DNA of 64,000 nucleotides, taken from the NCBI GenBank assembly GCA_907163375.1, contig CAJQUW010011313.1, positions 72,501-136,500 of the forward strand, written 5' to 3'. This stretch comes from Prostheceraeus crozeri (lineage: Eukaryota; Platyhelminthes; Polycladida; Euryleptidae). Below, piece by piece: positions 13,032 to 26,140 of this stretch. Under the pieces are notes generated by a model. That model was not told the DNA's origin and did no database searches. It worked only from the letters and a program-made list of their open reading frames with translations. The number at the start of each line of letters is the position of its first letter. Positions within the stretch are counted from its first letter, which is position 1. The position numbers were made by a program, and so were the translations under genes.

Positions 13032-13232
13032 CTAACATGCTTGCAATCGCTTTTTCATCTCAAAAAGATTTGAAATAGTATTTGTTCTATCTGCCATTGA
13101 GTTGCAAGCATCAGTTACAAATCTCACATTAGCACCGTGCTGTCTATCGGACAATACACATAAAAACACAGAAGTCAGTAAGAAGAAGAAGAATACAGTA
13201 ACATTGCGCATGATTTGAAAATTTGAAGGCAT
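13032..13232 (-). other. Unrecognised short frame with signal-peptide-like start
   Basis: An open frame inside the large MCU intron, on the same strand. From the second in-frame ATG it begins MRNVTVFFFFLLTSVFLCVL, a basic residue followed by about 17 hydrophobic residues, as in a signal peptide or single membrane anchor. About 38 residues follow, with two Cys, one of them last (KKRLQAC then stop). I recognise no family. Phe-rich runs arise easily by chance in A+T-rich DNA, and neither splice sites nor a polyadenylation signal could be tied to it. A small secreted peptide is possible, but chance is more likely. Confidence 0.15.
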
Positions 13233-13540
13233 TTTCACTGATTGAGCATTTGAATGTTATATTGCATTTACCAGACTAAAGCCTTGTTCACGTTCTTCAA
13301 TCGGTGTCGTGTCATATTTCTACATGCTGTTATAACTCATTGGGAGTGTCAGCAGTGATTGTATAATCAGAGTAGTCATTTACCGACGAATTATTTCCGA
13401 AATACTACACAGGGCTTCAGGAGCAGTTCTTTCTACGAATTCTGAAGATATACGAAAATGTTTGCTAATTTTTGTGAGGAACAGCTGATTGACGATAAAT
13501 TCTTATTGTCTTCAATTGGGAGGATTATTCAGTAGACATC

Positions 13541-13768
13541 AGCATTCTGTCAATAATAATAAGATTATGACCTGTCGATATCACTTGGAGATGAATACTG
13601 CCTTACTTCACTCGCATTCCTCATGTACCGTCAGCGTTATAGAAGGTGCGAGCTCGTCTCCACCGCGGACTTCGATTCGATTCCTGCGTCGGGCGAGTGT
13701 GGTCGGGGAATCAGGTGCGTTGGTGTCTTTTATTGAATTTATAGTTAAAATTCTCTTTAGATATTCAA
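13541..13768 (+). mobile_element. SINE family B, copy 1
   Basis: This shares about 230 bp with 55967-56196. Common blocks include GTTCTGTCAATAATAATA-like sequence, CTGTCGATATCACTT, CACTCGCATTCCT, AAGGTGCGAGCTCGTCTCCA, GGTCGGGGAATCA and TTGGTGTCTT. The segment GATTCGATTCCTGCGTC is a B box. The A-box part is shortened here (CAGCGTTATAGAAGG) compared with copy 2. Confidence 0.8.
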
Positions 13769-15007
13769 TAAACTGCGATAGACAGTTGTTGTTAGATTTC
13801 AATGTGTGAAATTAATTTAAACAAGTCGATTAAAGCTGTCTGTCAATGACGTCAACTCACAATCGATCGGATATATTTTCTCCTAACATTAAATGATAAC
13901 AGCGATTCCTCAAATTCAAAATCAACACATTTATCAAAGGGAATTGAAAGGTCATATTTTCGTCTTTCAACTGATAAGGTATCAACAATCAACAGTAGAA
14001 TTAATGAGTTTCCAAGTCGAATGGAAGGAGATATTTACTGAAATAATGCTCGCCAGACGGAAGTAAATAACTAAGTGTGAACAGAGATTCGATGGGAGTG
14101 AACGGATTAAAAACAAGCGTTTCAATATTTTACCAATCTTTCTCTAAAGTTTGCTAATCTGTTGCCTGAATCGATGATTCAAAGAAATTCATTGTCAAAA
14201 ATTACAGCTGTGTGTATTAATTCGCATCAAGGAAATTAATCAGAAATAAGACTGAAAAATCTTTCAGATTCACCATTGAAAGTCTTCCATTCTAGATACG
14301 GTATATAAATAGCATAGTAAATGAATTTTCTCGGTTATTTTAAAGCGATACCTTACACAAACTGCTGGCGTTCCGTATATGATCGCAATTTAAAAGTAGT
14401 ATTTGAAAAGATAGTGCTAGTGGAACAACAAAATGTTTCATTATCAGAATATACGTGTATGTCAATCGATATATCGAATATGCAACAAAGCCTATATAGG
14501 GCTTTTAAAGATAGCGTTTACTGATTAAAACTACAAGGTAGCAATTTTAGGGGGAATACCAGTTTTACTTTGGTGAATACTCTCTTTTAACGCTTGCGAG
14601 CATCCTCTTCACAATAGTACATTGGGTATTGTCCAACAGTTGATACTCAACTCGCAGTCTGTGATTCACAACTCTGATATTCATCCACTTCAACGTCATT
14701 CCACTAAGAAGTCTTGAGCAGTTCTAGAAGATACTTTCTGGAAGATGCATTCTTCCAGCAACATTTTCGGGTATCATGTGTTGACCTTAAGAACTTTTCA
14801 TTTTCAATAGAATTAATATTTTCTTTTTTGCGTGTTTTAAGGTTCCAAAGAAAACACGAAGCCATAATAGGTGCTAGAAACCTGAGCAATCTTCTTTAAC
14901 TGACAACTCGCACGAGATAAGGTCGATTAACTTCCTAAAATGGTCTATCACTACAATTTGCTGTCTACTGAGGTGAGGCTTACCTATTGAGACTACAAAC
15001 ACAATTA

Positions 15008-15433
15008 TTAAATACTTTCAGGTGAAAGTACCGTCAGAAAATCAGAATCCAACCAGTGATGCTTAATCATCCCAACAAATTCACAGGAGGAATGCTTCTT
15101 ACAGATAGGAGGAATTAAAACTGCCAATATCAGGTGAAAGTGTGAGAAAAGTATCTCTGGAAACATTTTAATGAGGAAACAAAAAAGAAATTGATTGCTT
15201 TGACTCCCAGAGAATGCAGGAAAAAATCTCCATGTTGACATTTCCTGTTTCCTTGAAAAGAAAGTTAATAGTTCTGTGCAAAGTGCACTTTCCGTGACTT
15301 TCCCTTGGCATGATTTCAGCTCGATGTTTACATACTCTGACGAGTATCTTAACAAGTTAAGGTCAATGACATCAAAAGGAACAGCGAAATTACTAATTAC
15401 AGAGCTGATAAATAAATTCCGCGTAACAGACAT
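15008..15433 (-). other. Unrecognised 141-codon open frame
   Basis: An ATG-started frame of 141 codons on the minus strand within the MCU intron, one of the longest in the window outside mobile elements. It has hydrophobic patches (NQFLFCFLIKMF and HFHLILAVLI) but no motif I recognise. A shorter frame overlaps on the other strand. There is no sign of splice sites in keeping with an exon. A frame of this length can arise by chance in 64 kb, so I give it little weight. Confidence 0.12.
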
Positions 15434-18400
15434 GATTTCAATATCTAGGACAGAATATCTTTACTTATAGTTGCAACAGTTTACATGCAATATCCGGAGA
15501 TAAAATTTCATTGAATAATAGTGAACGATAATGTATCACATCGGTGTCCTTAGCCAGGTAACCTTAAAGGATATAATAAGAGGTGATTAACATAAAAGTT
15601 ATGCGGATAAGAGTATACCACAGTTAAATAAAGTAAATCTATTGATAAATCGATGTGCTGTCGGTGTCCATATAAATGGAAGTCTCCACACAATTGAGAT
15701 AAAGACAATTCGACTTTTAGACAAACAGCTCTTTAAAGTTTAAATCAATTTTTATCAAAGTAACATCATTCTCCATTGCACATTATACTCATTAAAATAA
15801 CTCACGAGAAATTTTTGCTTGTCAAATGCAATTTTTGTTCTATCATGAACATTCGCTCTGTCCAAGGAGGGTGTAAAATTGAAGAACTACAGAGCTCTTA
15901 TTGTGTTGTCATCAATAGTATAATAGATACTTCTCTGTAGAATTTCGCTTTGATATCAAAATAATTGTCATGACTGTTAGTGCAACTACTAATAGACACT
16001 GTCGCTAAAAGAAGCGACAAACTATTGCGCAGTTAACTAGTACTAGGAAACCATGATACTGAGATCCGATTTTCACATCAGCTGAGAAAGATCGTAATTT
16101 GTGTATTGTAATTCCAATAAATATCTCGATATAGGATTATAACGAGGAAATGCACGAGGCGATGTAAAATGCACACTTTATTGAATGAATATCATGATAA
16201 AGCGAAGAAGTTGCCTCATATAATTCCTTGTCGCTGGCAGCAAATGAGAATCGTGATGAAGCAGAAATGAAACACTTCGATACAATTCAGCCATCCTAGA
16301 TTTTATGAGAAAAACTGACGGAAAATGTTTTCAGAAGAGTCAAAGTAGTTGGTAGTAGATGAGATCAAATGAGTAGCTAGACGATGTACTGTCGCCGAAT
16401 CTGGATTGTTCATGGCGACAGTTTTGAATAATAAACCAGACATCTCATGACACTTCTCTCAATTTAATTGAAACGGAAATCTGTTTTGAGAGACGTTTCA
16501 GCTTGTATGTTTCGCAATCAAAACACGATTAATAAGAACGACTGTCTTCAAACGAGAATTAAATTTGTGGATAAAAGACTGTAGTAGTGAAAGTACTTTT
16601 GGTTGTGATGAGATTCATGAGAAAAACTAATGCCAATCGGACAAATCTCGAGATTTCAATAAACAAGTTACCAGCAACTCTGCCTTTGCAGAATCATCAG
16701 GAAGTTGTTTGGAATTCAATCTGTTATCCAGGAAACATTTTAAAATGATCGTAATCCGTAAGATTTTGAGTGACATGTTTAGTTTAGATTTGCAAATATT
16801 GAATTCTTTCAAACAAATAACATTATCGATATTTCTTCCAATTGGTTAAAGGAAGCATGCAGAAATCTCACGAAGAAAAAGGCTTATTCATCGCGTGGAA
16901 AACTCATAGGTTAGAGAATGTTATACAAGAATGTCTTATTCAAATCCTGTTAAACGAATAAACTATTTTCCAACTCTATGAACTTTCAGAGCTTTCCTTA
17001 ATCTATTAGAAGCCAGCCTTCATTTCTAAAAGTTTCTCTTTTCTCTTTTATTCGCTTAACATACAGATTTATAGAATCTCAACGAATGTAAACACTACAA
17101 ATCATATATTTCGGAGCTTATAAAGAAAGATCATTATAATCTCTAAATACAAGGCAAAAAGAGCATCGATTGAGAGCAGGAATTATACCTTATGGTGAGA
17201 TTTGAACATTACTCGGTTGTTTGATGAATATATATAAAGTTGGATAACCTGTGAAAATACATGCGTAGATATCATTTCACATTATTATGTACTTCACATG
17301 TGCTGCATGCACTTGACGCAAATACTTGTTTTGTATCTGTCACATAAATATTCTAACGATCCAATTACATGTTCTCGCTATTATTGTAAATCTCGTAGCA
17401 GTAACGTTCATTGATAGTTGTAGCCTCATTCTAATCTACGACTAAAAGAACAACGACATGGGAACTGATATACGAAACCCTAACACGATCTGTTTTGATT
17501 TTTTTGTCGTTCGACCCGCATTGATACAACGCAAGACTTGTTAACAACACGGTTTCTTAGTTGTGGACCTCTACATGAGGCAATCCTCCCCTAAGATTCG
17601 TTTTCCCGAATGTTATTCATGATTGCTAATGTTCGCAATGACAAATTGGAGCTTCTGATATTTGCTACAGTTTGGCAGGTCTGATCTTCAGAAATCTGTC
17701 TGATGACTCATGTTAAGTCTTACTTGGCCACGATCAATGTGTACTATTCTCTCGCGGAGCGACAATAATCTCTGACAAACGTTGACCATGTCGGTGCCCG
17801 GGAGGGGGCATCTGCCTGCCCACCATTTCATCGCTTATTCCAAAAAAAACTACTGCAATTAACTTAAAAAATATCTGAATACTTCAAAGTGTCATCTGTA
17901 ACTGAATCATGTCAGAAAGTGAAAATTCAAAATTTGAAGAGTGAATTGAAAGAAATGAAGATCTCATGTTATTCAAAATTCTAACAGCTATTTCTTTTGT
18001 GTGTCAACATTTCTCAGCTGACAGTCAAAGACAAGACCTCGTCACAATGGATTGCTCGTCATCAGGTTTTTCAAGTGATAGGATCTAAGAAAATTATGCA
18101 TAATGAAATTAAAAGTGCGCAATAATGGCTAGACTCTGTAACATGATAATTAAGAGCATGACTTTGCATTCTTGCGGTTGGAATTTCCAGACCTTGAAGA
18201 TCACTCGATCCTGAAGATATCATCAGAAATCGGTAAGAGAAGCATCCGTACCGAAAACTTTGTTGAAAAAGAATTCTGTCATTTCTTAGAAACTGTACTT
18301 TAAAGATGTGAAAAATTGTGCCAAATTTAGTTATGTGATAAATGCTTAATTTTGTGTATTGTGTTTTCCCATTGCCGAACTCAATTGAGTGATCCGTCCC

Positions 18401-19803
18401 GACCTATAATTATAATGTAATATAATGGTTCACTAGTTGCGGAACGACAAAATTTTCTGTGATAATTAAATATTTTGATACTGAAATTCGCCGCAAGTTG
18501 GCTCCTTTATATGCATGTACTTCAATCAATGACATCTCGCTCGTAACTTCGATGTTTTGTAGGAACACCACATTTCCTTTAAAACCGTTTTGCTCATTAG
18601 AACCTTCATCTCGTAGGCTTTGAGGAACTAACTAGCTAGTCATATTGCGTAATTGTGTTTGTTGCTTTGTTCAACTTTTCTGTTTCAAGTATAAATTGAA
18701 ATTAGGTTCCTACTGCTATTTTCCTGCTGTATATTTTTGACTTATCCTCGCTTACTCAATGATGATTATAGTTACAAAACATGTAATTTCTGAAAACATT
18801 GCCCAGTTTTCAACAAGGCACTCATCTCTATGCTTGCAAGACTGACTTACTCACTTACCCTTCGCTTATTGTCTCTTCTTCCCCGGGTTCGAGGGTTGGA
18901 CAAGCGTTTGCAAGAACGAAATTCTTCTTCGTAATAATTAATGCCTTATCGGTCTACAGGTCCAACTCGCATAAAGCTGAGAACCAATTATCAACAGGCT
19001 TCAGATCTCTGAACTAACTTCAATTTAATCAGACACGAAAGATTGATTTTTTTTGTGTCCTTCAACTTATTGTATAACTTCATTTACGTTCACAGCTGTA
19101 TGGTGAAAATTAAATTCTGAAATTCTCTGGGATATCAAAAATGAATACATTTTCCTGCTTTGTTTCCCTGATAGATGTCGGAAGTTCTGCAAGTCAGCAA
19201 GGAAATGACTCCTTTCATTTATTGATATAGATTTCCAACTCAATCTAGGCATGATCTACGAAGGTCATCAAATCTCTATCCAACTTGGAATCACACTATC
19301 TAATGTCGAAATGTATTAGAGAAAAATTGAATGGAATAATTTGGCATGACGTTCATATTTTCTCTTGATTATAGGACTGAGAAATTACAGCTGCCAATAA
19401 AATTTGAAAGTAAGGGTTACACCAAAATAATTGATGTTAAATTTTTGTCAACAAATTAATGTCAATTAAGCAACTTAGAATTTTTCCATAACACAACAAA
19501 GCAGTGTGAACATTCTACAAGACTAACGTGTTTGTCCAACACGTGGCCGGTGTTTTGACATATGGCTATACATATTCTATAGGAATAATCATTTTCACGT
19601 CGAACATTTGCAAGAGTAGCTGTAAAGTTAGAGAGAAACATGCTGAAATTGCGATTTTTCAATTACTGATAAATCTATTATAATTAATGTTGTAAAACAA
19701 ATGGTTTTTTTCGTCCAGCATTACATGACGTTTTAAATAACATGCATGTTCATTTGCAAACCCCATTTGCAACATCATTAGAGCGACAGGTTACTCTCTT
19801 ATT

Positions 19804-19890
19804 CAAAAAAATAAAATGAAGCTTTATCGTCACTATTCCCCCTACCAGAGGTTTGGACGGTGCTGACATTATCAGACTTTTCTGGCAAGA
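19804..19890 (-). mobile_element. SINE family A, copy 2 (3' fragment)
   Basis: Only the 3' end is present, read on the minus strand: AAAGTCTGATAATGTCAGCA, then CCGTCCAAACCTCTGG, GGGGGAATAGTGACG and the tail ATAAAGCTTCATTTTATTTT. It defines the 3' tail shared with the copies at 23118 and 54518. Confidence 0.75.
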
Positions 19891-20795
19891 GTAATTTATG
19901 TAAATTTCAATCAATGTTTTCACATGATTATATATTTCAGTAAATTTATTTTTGCATAACCAATTTTCGTGCTAAAACAATCCACGCATCGCATGATTGC
20001 TGTGATTGCTGATGTTGGATTAATTATAGAAAACTGCTGTTAAATTAAAAAGTATTTAGAAGTAAGCCCTTATCACAATTTCTGATTTTCGAAATCCTGT
20101 GCGTTTTGATTCTATCGAATAAATGCAATCACAAAATCAAATGTGTGATTGCGGTCAGCAGGAAACGAAAGTCGGTTATTTACACGTTTGAACCCGAAAG
20201 CAAGAATTAATTCCAATTTCAGAACAATGTATCACTGAAGCAATCTTATGACATAATCAATATTCGTGATACACTGAACAATCAGAGACGATTAATTCTT
20301 CCAAATTAAGCCTCACGCTCTTAGAACCAATTGTTGCGTAAATGTCGGAGTTTTGACAATCAAATAGATGAATGACTGTGACATAGCTTTCGATAGGTTT
20401 GTAAACATAGCTGAACGTCTGTTGAACACTTTGTCTGGATTATCGGTGTCCCAGGAATGGTTACAGTTCAAGACAGTTCATGATTTCATGCGATGGGAGA
20501 AGCGGTGTTACATGCCAGATGTTGTGAACATTTCAAACCGCTTTTTACAATTGCATGCAGTCAACTGAGATGGCGTTTATTTATAATAGCTAATCATTTT
20601 CCCAAATGGACTGACAAACGAGCCTGGACGAGACATTACGCATTATCAAAGGACCGTGTCCCGGTCCATACGAACGAATTTAACTGTGTCCACTGAAATA
20701 TCACACAAATCACAGTTCAATTAGGAACCGCTTACATAGGACCTTGTCCTCTATCCTACAAACGGCCGCGGCTCGTAAATTTAAGATGAGCGATC

Positions 20796-20870
20796 CTACC
20801 CGAAAGTCGAACCTAACCCACCCCGATATCCGACAGTTTGGGTTCGGGTAGGACAATTTTGAAGTTGGGT
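20796..20870. repeat. CCTACCCGAA inverted repeat
   Basis: CCTACCCGAA and TTCGGGTAGG face each other about 45 bases apart, with further AACCTAACCC/GGGTTCGGG motifs between and around. It looks like one end of a DNA transposon with subterminal repeats. The other end was not found. Confidence 0.45.
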
Positions 20871-22036
20871 CAGATTATCCCTGTTACAGAAACCACAGAA
20901 GCCCGGAACTCTGGGTTTTCAAGTTTGAGGACACAGACTTTGGAAATCTGTTAGAGCTTTAAGAGTATCTTTTCTCGAAAGATTGGAAGAATTCGTTCTC
21001 ATATCTTAGGCAATGGGATGTGCAATTGAGTTGATTGATACTTCGACTTCATGGCTCAAATAATATAATGAGAGGAATTATTATTTCTTGCCTGTATATT
21101 ATCTGTTGCCACTGTTATTATGTCGCATAAACTTATTTCGAAGTTATTTGAGAAATATGTATGATTAAATGACAATGGCGCATTTTTACTTTATCTCTAA
21201 AAGAGTAAAAAGATTTTCAGATCAATGCTATGCCATAGGCCTACTATAAAGAGTTGTAGACAATTTCGAAGCTTTCCTTTCTTGAACAGCAAGTAATAAC
21301 ATAGCGTCCAGACATGCTTGGTACAAATGTGAAAGCTGGTACTACGGATGATGATCAATCATAGCTGCAAAGCAATTGGATGCTTATCTCTTTCAATAAT
21401 TCACGTCTTTTATCGCTTTGGCACCTATTAATTGGTTGCATTAAAAACACATACAGACCTACCAGCACTGATAAAACGGTTAGCATGCACTTAGTTAGTA
21501 AATAGTTAACAAATACTGATGCATCAGTAAATACACGTGTTTATTGTTTCATAGAATTTTCATTCCAGTTTACTCGTGCTTTACGGTTTTCAACTTTTCT
21601 AGAATTAGGCGGTCCAGTGCGTAACTTAGACAATTGTAGAAGCGTATAGCTTAATCTGAATACCCTTCTTGCCGACTATATCCGGTGTTTTAGGTCGACT
21701 TGAACGTGGAGCTCAGGGTAGATTGAGGTTTAGAATTACCGGGATCTCTATAACACAATCGTTTTGTGTTGATTTTGGCTGTCATAATATCATTTCTTAT
21801 CAGGTGCAGGTTGGCTTTTAGTTCAAGTCGAATTTCACACTTCACGGAACCCGACCTTTAATCTTCATTGCACATTTTAATGACTTTGTATGAAATTACA
21901 AGTATCTTAGTACTATTTTATCTGATATTTGTCATGAGACTCTTTTAGTAGAAAGAAATGGTACTACAGGTTTTTCCGTTTGTTAATATAAATCTGTCAG
22001 TTATTAACGGCGTTGTGCATTCATAATTGACGGTGA

Positions 22037-22573
22037 ATGTTATTGCTCGAGGAGGACATCGACCTCGACTTATTGATCACGAAATGCAGGAATGTATGTA
22101 TCACTGGAATTGTTGAGAATAATCTCACGCTGGAGCAAATCAATGCTGAGCTACGTCGGAGTCTCCCGTTCAAGCCACATGTTTCTGTCAGCACGTTACA
22201 CCGAGCACTAGATGCGCAGCTGATAACAAAGAAGATGGAGAGTGTCGCAGAACGCAATCGGCCTGACGTAAAAGATGTGCGAAGGTTACATGCGGAATGG
22301 TTGCTCGCTGAAGGAGATGCACAGGAGATTATCTACATAGATGAAGCAGGATACAATCTGTGGATCTCTCGAACAAGGGGTCGTGCACCACGAGAAGGAT
22401 TTGGAAGAGATGCGAGACCAGATGCTTCGACAGAATCACCAGATGCGACTGGTAACACTGGCTCAACTGTCCGAACAAAATCAACCCGAAATCACTGCTG
22501 CGGGTTGTCAAGCTTCCTGGAGAAAGCTACGTCAGCTGATTCCTCGATGTATTCGACAAGAAGATATTACTGA
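22037..22573 (+). pseudogene. Truncated IS630/Tc1-like transposase, chimeric 3' end
   Basis: The frame begins with a helix-turn-helix-like segment (LTLEQINAELRR, then VSVSTLHRALDAQ) followed by IIYIDEAGYNLWISRTRGRA. This matches the first catalytic Asp block of the IS630/Tc1-type DDE transposases found in bacteria and animals. After RGRAPREG (about 22395) the match stops, and the second and third catalytic residues are missing. From there another frame (+2) stays open to 22586 with an apparently unrelated Gln/Leu/Glu-rich coiled-coil-like peptide (EEMRDQMLRQNHQMRLVTLA). I saw no terminal inverted repeats around it. It is a dead fragment that seems to be joined to other sequence. Confidence 0.75.
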
Positions 22574-23117
22574 CAATCATGCCTAGCTTTTTGTATAGTT
22601 TTTCATATAAATATACACCATATATTCTGGATAACTTGATTTTTTTTGGTATAATTAGAATTGAAAGCTCGGGCATTCTTTTGCTTTGATTAATTTTTAT
22701 ACAATAAAATCAATTTAACTTTTCGGCCATAATTTTTATTTGGGAGGATATAGGCTATAATTTCAAAATGAATATACTTAGAAAATTATGTAGGATAGTC
22801 ACAGTATTGTGCAATATGTCGCTAAACAATGGTAGATATCTCGATTGCGTAAGACCTGCCGTTTTTCATTGAGAAATGTCGATCTATTGAACGATGCCCG
22901 TTTAAATTTTTTTTTTATTTACGTTAATCAACGACAGATTCATACTAGCAAACGCAAAAACCTGTAAACACAAAGTCGGCCCGGTTAGGGTCTACTTTAA
23001 GGCTGAAGTTCTATCATTTGATGAGGATCTGACTCCGGCCATACCGATAGGGCTTCGGGACTCCGACTCCACATCATTGCATTAGTCTTGTTATAAATCA
23101 ACATGATTTAACAAAAT

Positions 23118-23300
23118 GATCTCCGTGGCACAGTGACTGAGTGCTTGGCCTGGCGATCTTTTGGTCCAGAGTTCGAGCCCCTAACGAGTTATTGGAAGTC
23201 GGCAGGAAGGCAATCCAGACTAAAAGTACCACAACGCTCCAGAAAAGTCTGATTGGGTGGGAGTAGTGACGCAAAAGCTTCATTTTCTCATTCAATAAAA
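23118..23300 (+). mobile_element. SINE family A, copy 3
   Basis: A full-length-looking copy. The head is CTCCGTGGCACAGTGACTGA with a good B box (GAGTTCGAGCCCC). The body is GGAAGTCGGCAGGAAGGCAA, then TAAAAGTACCACAACGCTCC and AGAAAAGTCTGA. The end is AGTAGTGACGCAAAAGCTTC. It is antisense to MCU. Confidence 0.85.
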
Positions 23301-24395
23301 TGGAGATGAAAACATTTCTGTAAATGCGCCTTCAGCCGGAGCATTAAAAACGTTAGAATTCAGCAATTATCAACTTTTCTGTAAACGTGTACTTATATTG
23401 AAGAAATATTTGCATCAGCTAACTTCATTAACTTAAGTGAAGCTTTGCTTCAAACCCACACTATGTGATACATATTCTCTGATGAGACTTTCATCACTGT
23501 ATAAATAGAGACACTTAATGTGGTTAATGTGAATAGTTAAATAAACGCTGACACTGGAAGCGATGAATGTAACCTTCATGAAGTCTACTGCGACATTTAT
23601 GACGAACATGCTGAGATGCCACAAACCAATTGTGATATTCCAACTTGGGAATTATGGCAATATAATTGACAGTTTCTGTGAAGGAAACAAATAGGAAGAA
23701 TGCATGTGAGGATAACATGTAGAATTCTCAGCATTGAAGAGAAAATTCTAGAAAGCTCTTTGCAGTTGATGATGGGCGTCAAATTGGAGTCACAATGAAA
23801 CTGAAAATAATGCAATGACAATTGTCTCCACAAGAATGTGTCCTCTCCGCGCACATGAAAAAACTTTTGGATCTTTGAACAAATTGTTTAATTGGCTCAA
23901 ATCAGGAAACTTCGAAGAACAGCAATTCATTTGCTATTCTCATCCTTACAGGAAATTCAATGAAGGATACAGAAGATACCAACAAATAGAACATAGATAC
24001 CAACATTTGGAATAGAATCCAAATCATTGGAATGAACAACCTGTACATACTGGAATAAAATTTCTTAGACCAGCAATAAAAAATATATCTTAAAGCGAAA
24101 TAGCTCAAATAACTACGGTACAGTACCTGATTCTTAGTGATGAATATTGACGCAAATTAATTTTTTTTTAGTTGAGATCCTTCAAGATGTCCGCAGGCGC
24201 AAAATCAACAATATCAATCAATTTGATTATGAATCCTTGGTATGAATCCGCTCATCATAGAATTTCCTACGAAAGCTGAGATGATTGGAAAGAAGTTATT
24301 TAATTCGATTATTTTGAAGTCTGTGGATAATGATCGTTCACTAAATTAATATTAAAATATATTCAATAACGTTGCATGACAGCAAGGGCATAGGA

Positions 24396-24982
24396 CAGTG
24401 GTGGGCAACCAAGTTGGGATGGAGGGCCACAAGTAGTGGCCCACAAGAGGGCTCGCGGGCCACCAATTTCAAAAGGAAGAAATTCATTCATTGAGTACTT
24501 TTGTGCGTAATTTTAAGGACTACTGTACTATACATGTACATAGTGGTAGCACATGGCATGATTGTACTTGTAAATGTATGCAGCAGCAGTATATTCAATT
24601 AAACTGTTGTCTTTTAAGGAACTATATTTTGCACTCATTTTATTATTAAATGATGACTTTATTGGTAATATGATAATAAGCGCTCACGCAGGTGATGGCT
24701 ATGTTACCTACGTTCATACTAAGAAGATATTCATTGAGATTCAATGAGAAGATATTCATTGTGAACGGCACATGGCTTGAGCATTCGAATGAAAATTTTT
24801 GTGCCATCATATTGATCAATAAATCATTAGTTAATGCTTTTGTAAATTCTAAAGAAGATAAGCATCCAGCCTTTTAAAGGTCAAAGTCGGATACGGCCAA
24901 TTTCACATCACCGATTCAAATTATGTCCGCGAGGCACTTTGGATATGAGAATCGGTGGCGGGCCATGCGTTACCCACAACTG
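24396..24982. mobile_element. hAT-like MITE
   Basis: A 587-bp segment that starts CAGTGGTGGGCAACC and ends GTTACCCACAACTG, near-perfect inverted termini. A second inner block matches too (GCGGGCCACC near the left end, GGTGGCGGGCCATGCG near the right). The flanking octamers GCATAGGA and GTATAAGA agree at 6 of 8 positions, a decayed 8-bp duplication. The CAGTGGTGGGCAACC terminus is typical of hAT elements. No coding remains inside, so it is a non-autonomous copy. Confidence 0.8.
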
Positions 24983-25939
24983 GTATAAGACAAGCAGACT
25001 GCATTAGCAGGAAATTTAGGATTAAACATATGCCAACATTGAATTGGAAATAGTTTTTCATGAAAAGTCTTCGGAAAATACACAAATTTGCAACATTCAG
25101 AATCCTTCCTTCACGTCTAAAAAGTGAAAGTCTCGTCATATTTCTACTGTTGAGGAATAAACATTTCAACATAAGACAGTTGCCATTAATACACCAACTG
25201 TTTCAACTTCGAAGCAACACATGAAAATAATTTACGCTTTTCAGCTGTAGAAGTGGAATGATGCGTCGGTTACTGAAAATACCGTTGGTTTGATCTATCG
25301 TTAAGGTTCTGTTGATTACTCTGTCTCTCGCAAATTTCATCCAAAGCAGAAGCAATCAATTGTATTTGTCCGTGCTAATGAGATCATAACCGTGGGAGTG
25401 TTTGCACACTAACTAAATGAGTTTGTAACAGAAAATAATAGAAAGACAAGGACTACAATATTGATGACAAGCTAAAGGCAGTTCAACATTTTCATCTAAA
25501 AGTGATGATAAAACAGTACTGAAACCGAGAAAATATGACAATCTACGCAGAGATCGCCTTCGAAAATTGTTACATTATGAAATTCAACAGTGCAGTTAAG
25601 AGGTACAATGCTACACATTTGTAGAAACTACAATCAATGAAACAATACGAAAGCCATGTCTGTTTATCTCGGGACGTCATGATATATCAAGGTATAAGAA
25701 CATTAGAACTACTGTTAAATATTTTAAGAGTGATTTTCCGTGTTACTTTTCATTAGAACTAGCTACTTTCCTTTCATCCACCTAAGACTGTTTCTCGCAT
25801 ACCCTAAAATATTTATATACTTAGTTGCTGCTAGCTTAGGAATGCTCTTATGGCTGAAATATTATGTTACCTTAAATCTGTTCCATAATTCTTTGATAAA
25901 ATCGTCTTTTACCGCTTTGCACAGCTAAGGCTTGAAAAT

Positions 25940-26112
25940 ACTCAGTGCGGATTGCACACGCAACGCACTGCGTGATCTCACTTCCCGAGCTGATGGATGT
26001 AAGAAAATTTTCACGCAGTAAGTTATCAATCAATCTATTCACACGCACTGAGATAAAAATCAACCCGCAGTAAAGTTAGAATCAGTCAAACTTTTTCTCC
26101 ACGCAGTGAAAT
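25940..26112. repeat. Cluster of CGCAGTGA/CACTGCG motifs
   Basis: Within about 170 bp there are CAGTGCG, ACGCACTGCGTGA, CACGCAGTAAG, CACGCACTGAG, CCGCAGTAAAG and CACGCAGTGAAATGG. One more, GACGCAGTGAAG, occurs at about 27580. This is repeated subterminal-type sequence, and no element ends could be fixed. Confidence 0.6.
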
Positions 26113-26140
26113 GGAAGCATCTGGCACAAATAGGTATTCC

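Noticed and set aside
17800-17835. GCCCGGGAGGGGGCATCTGC as a hAT-like end
   Set aside because: Only a short G/C-rich match with no inverted partner or flanking duplication.
22021-22257. Minus-strand 78-codon frame
   Set aside because: Antisense shadow of the transposase remnant.
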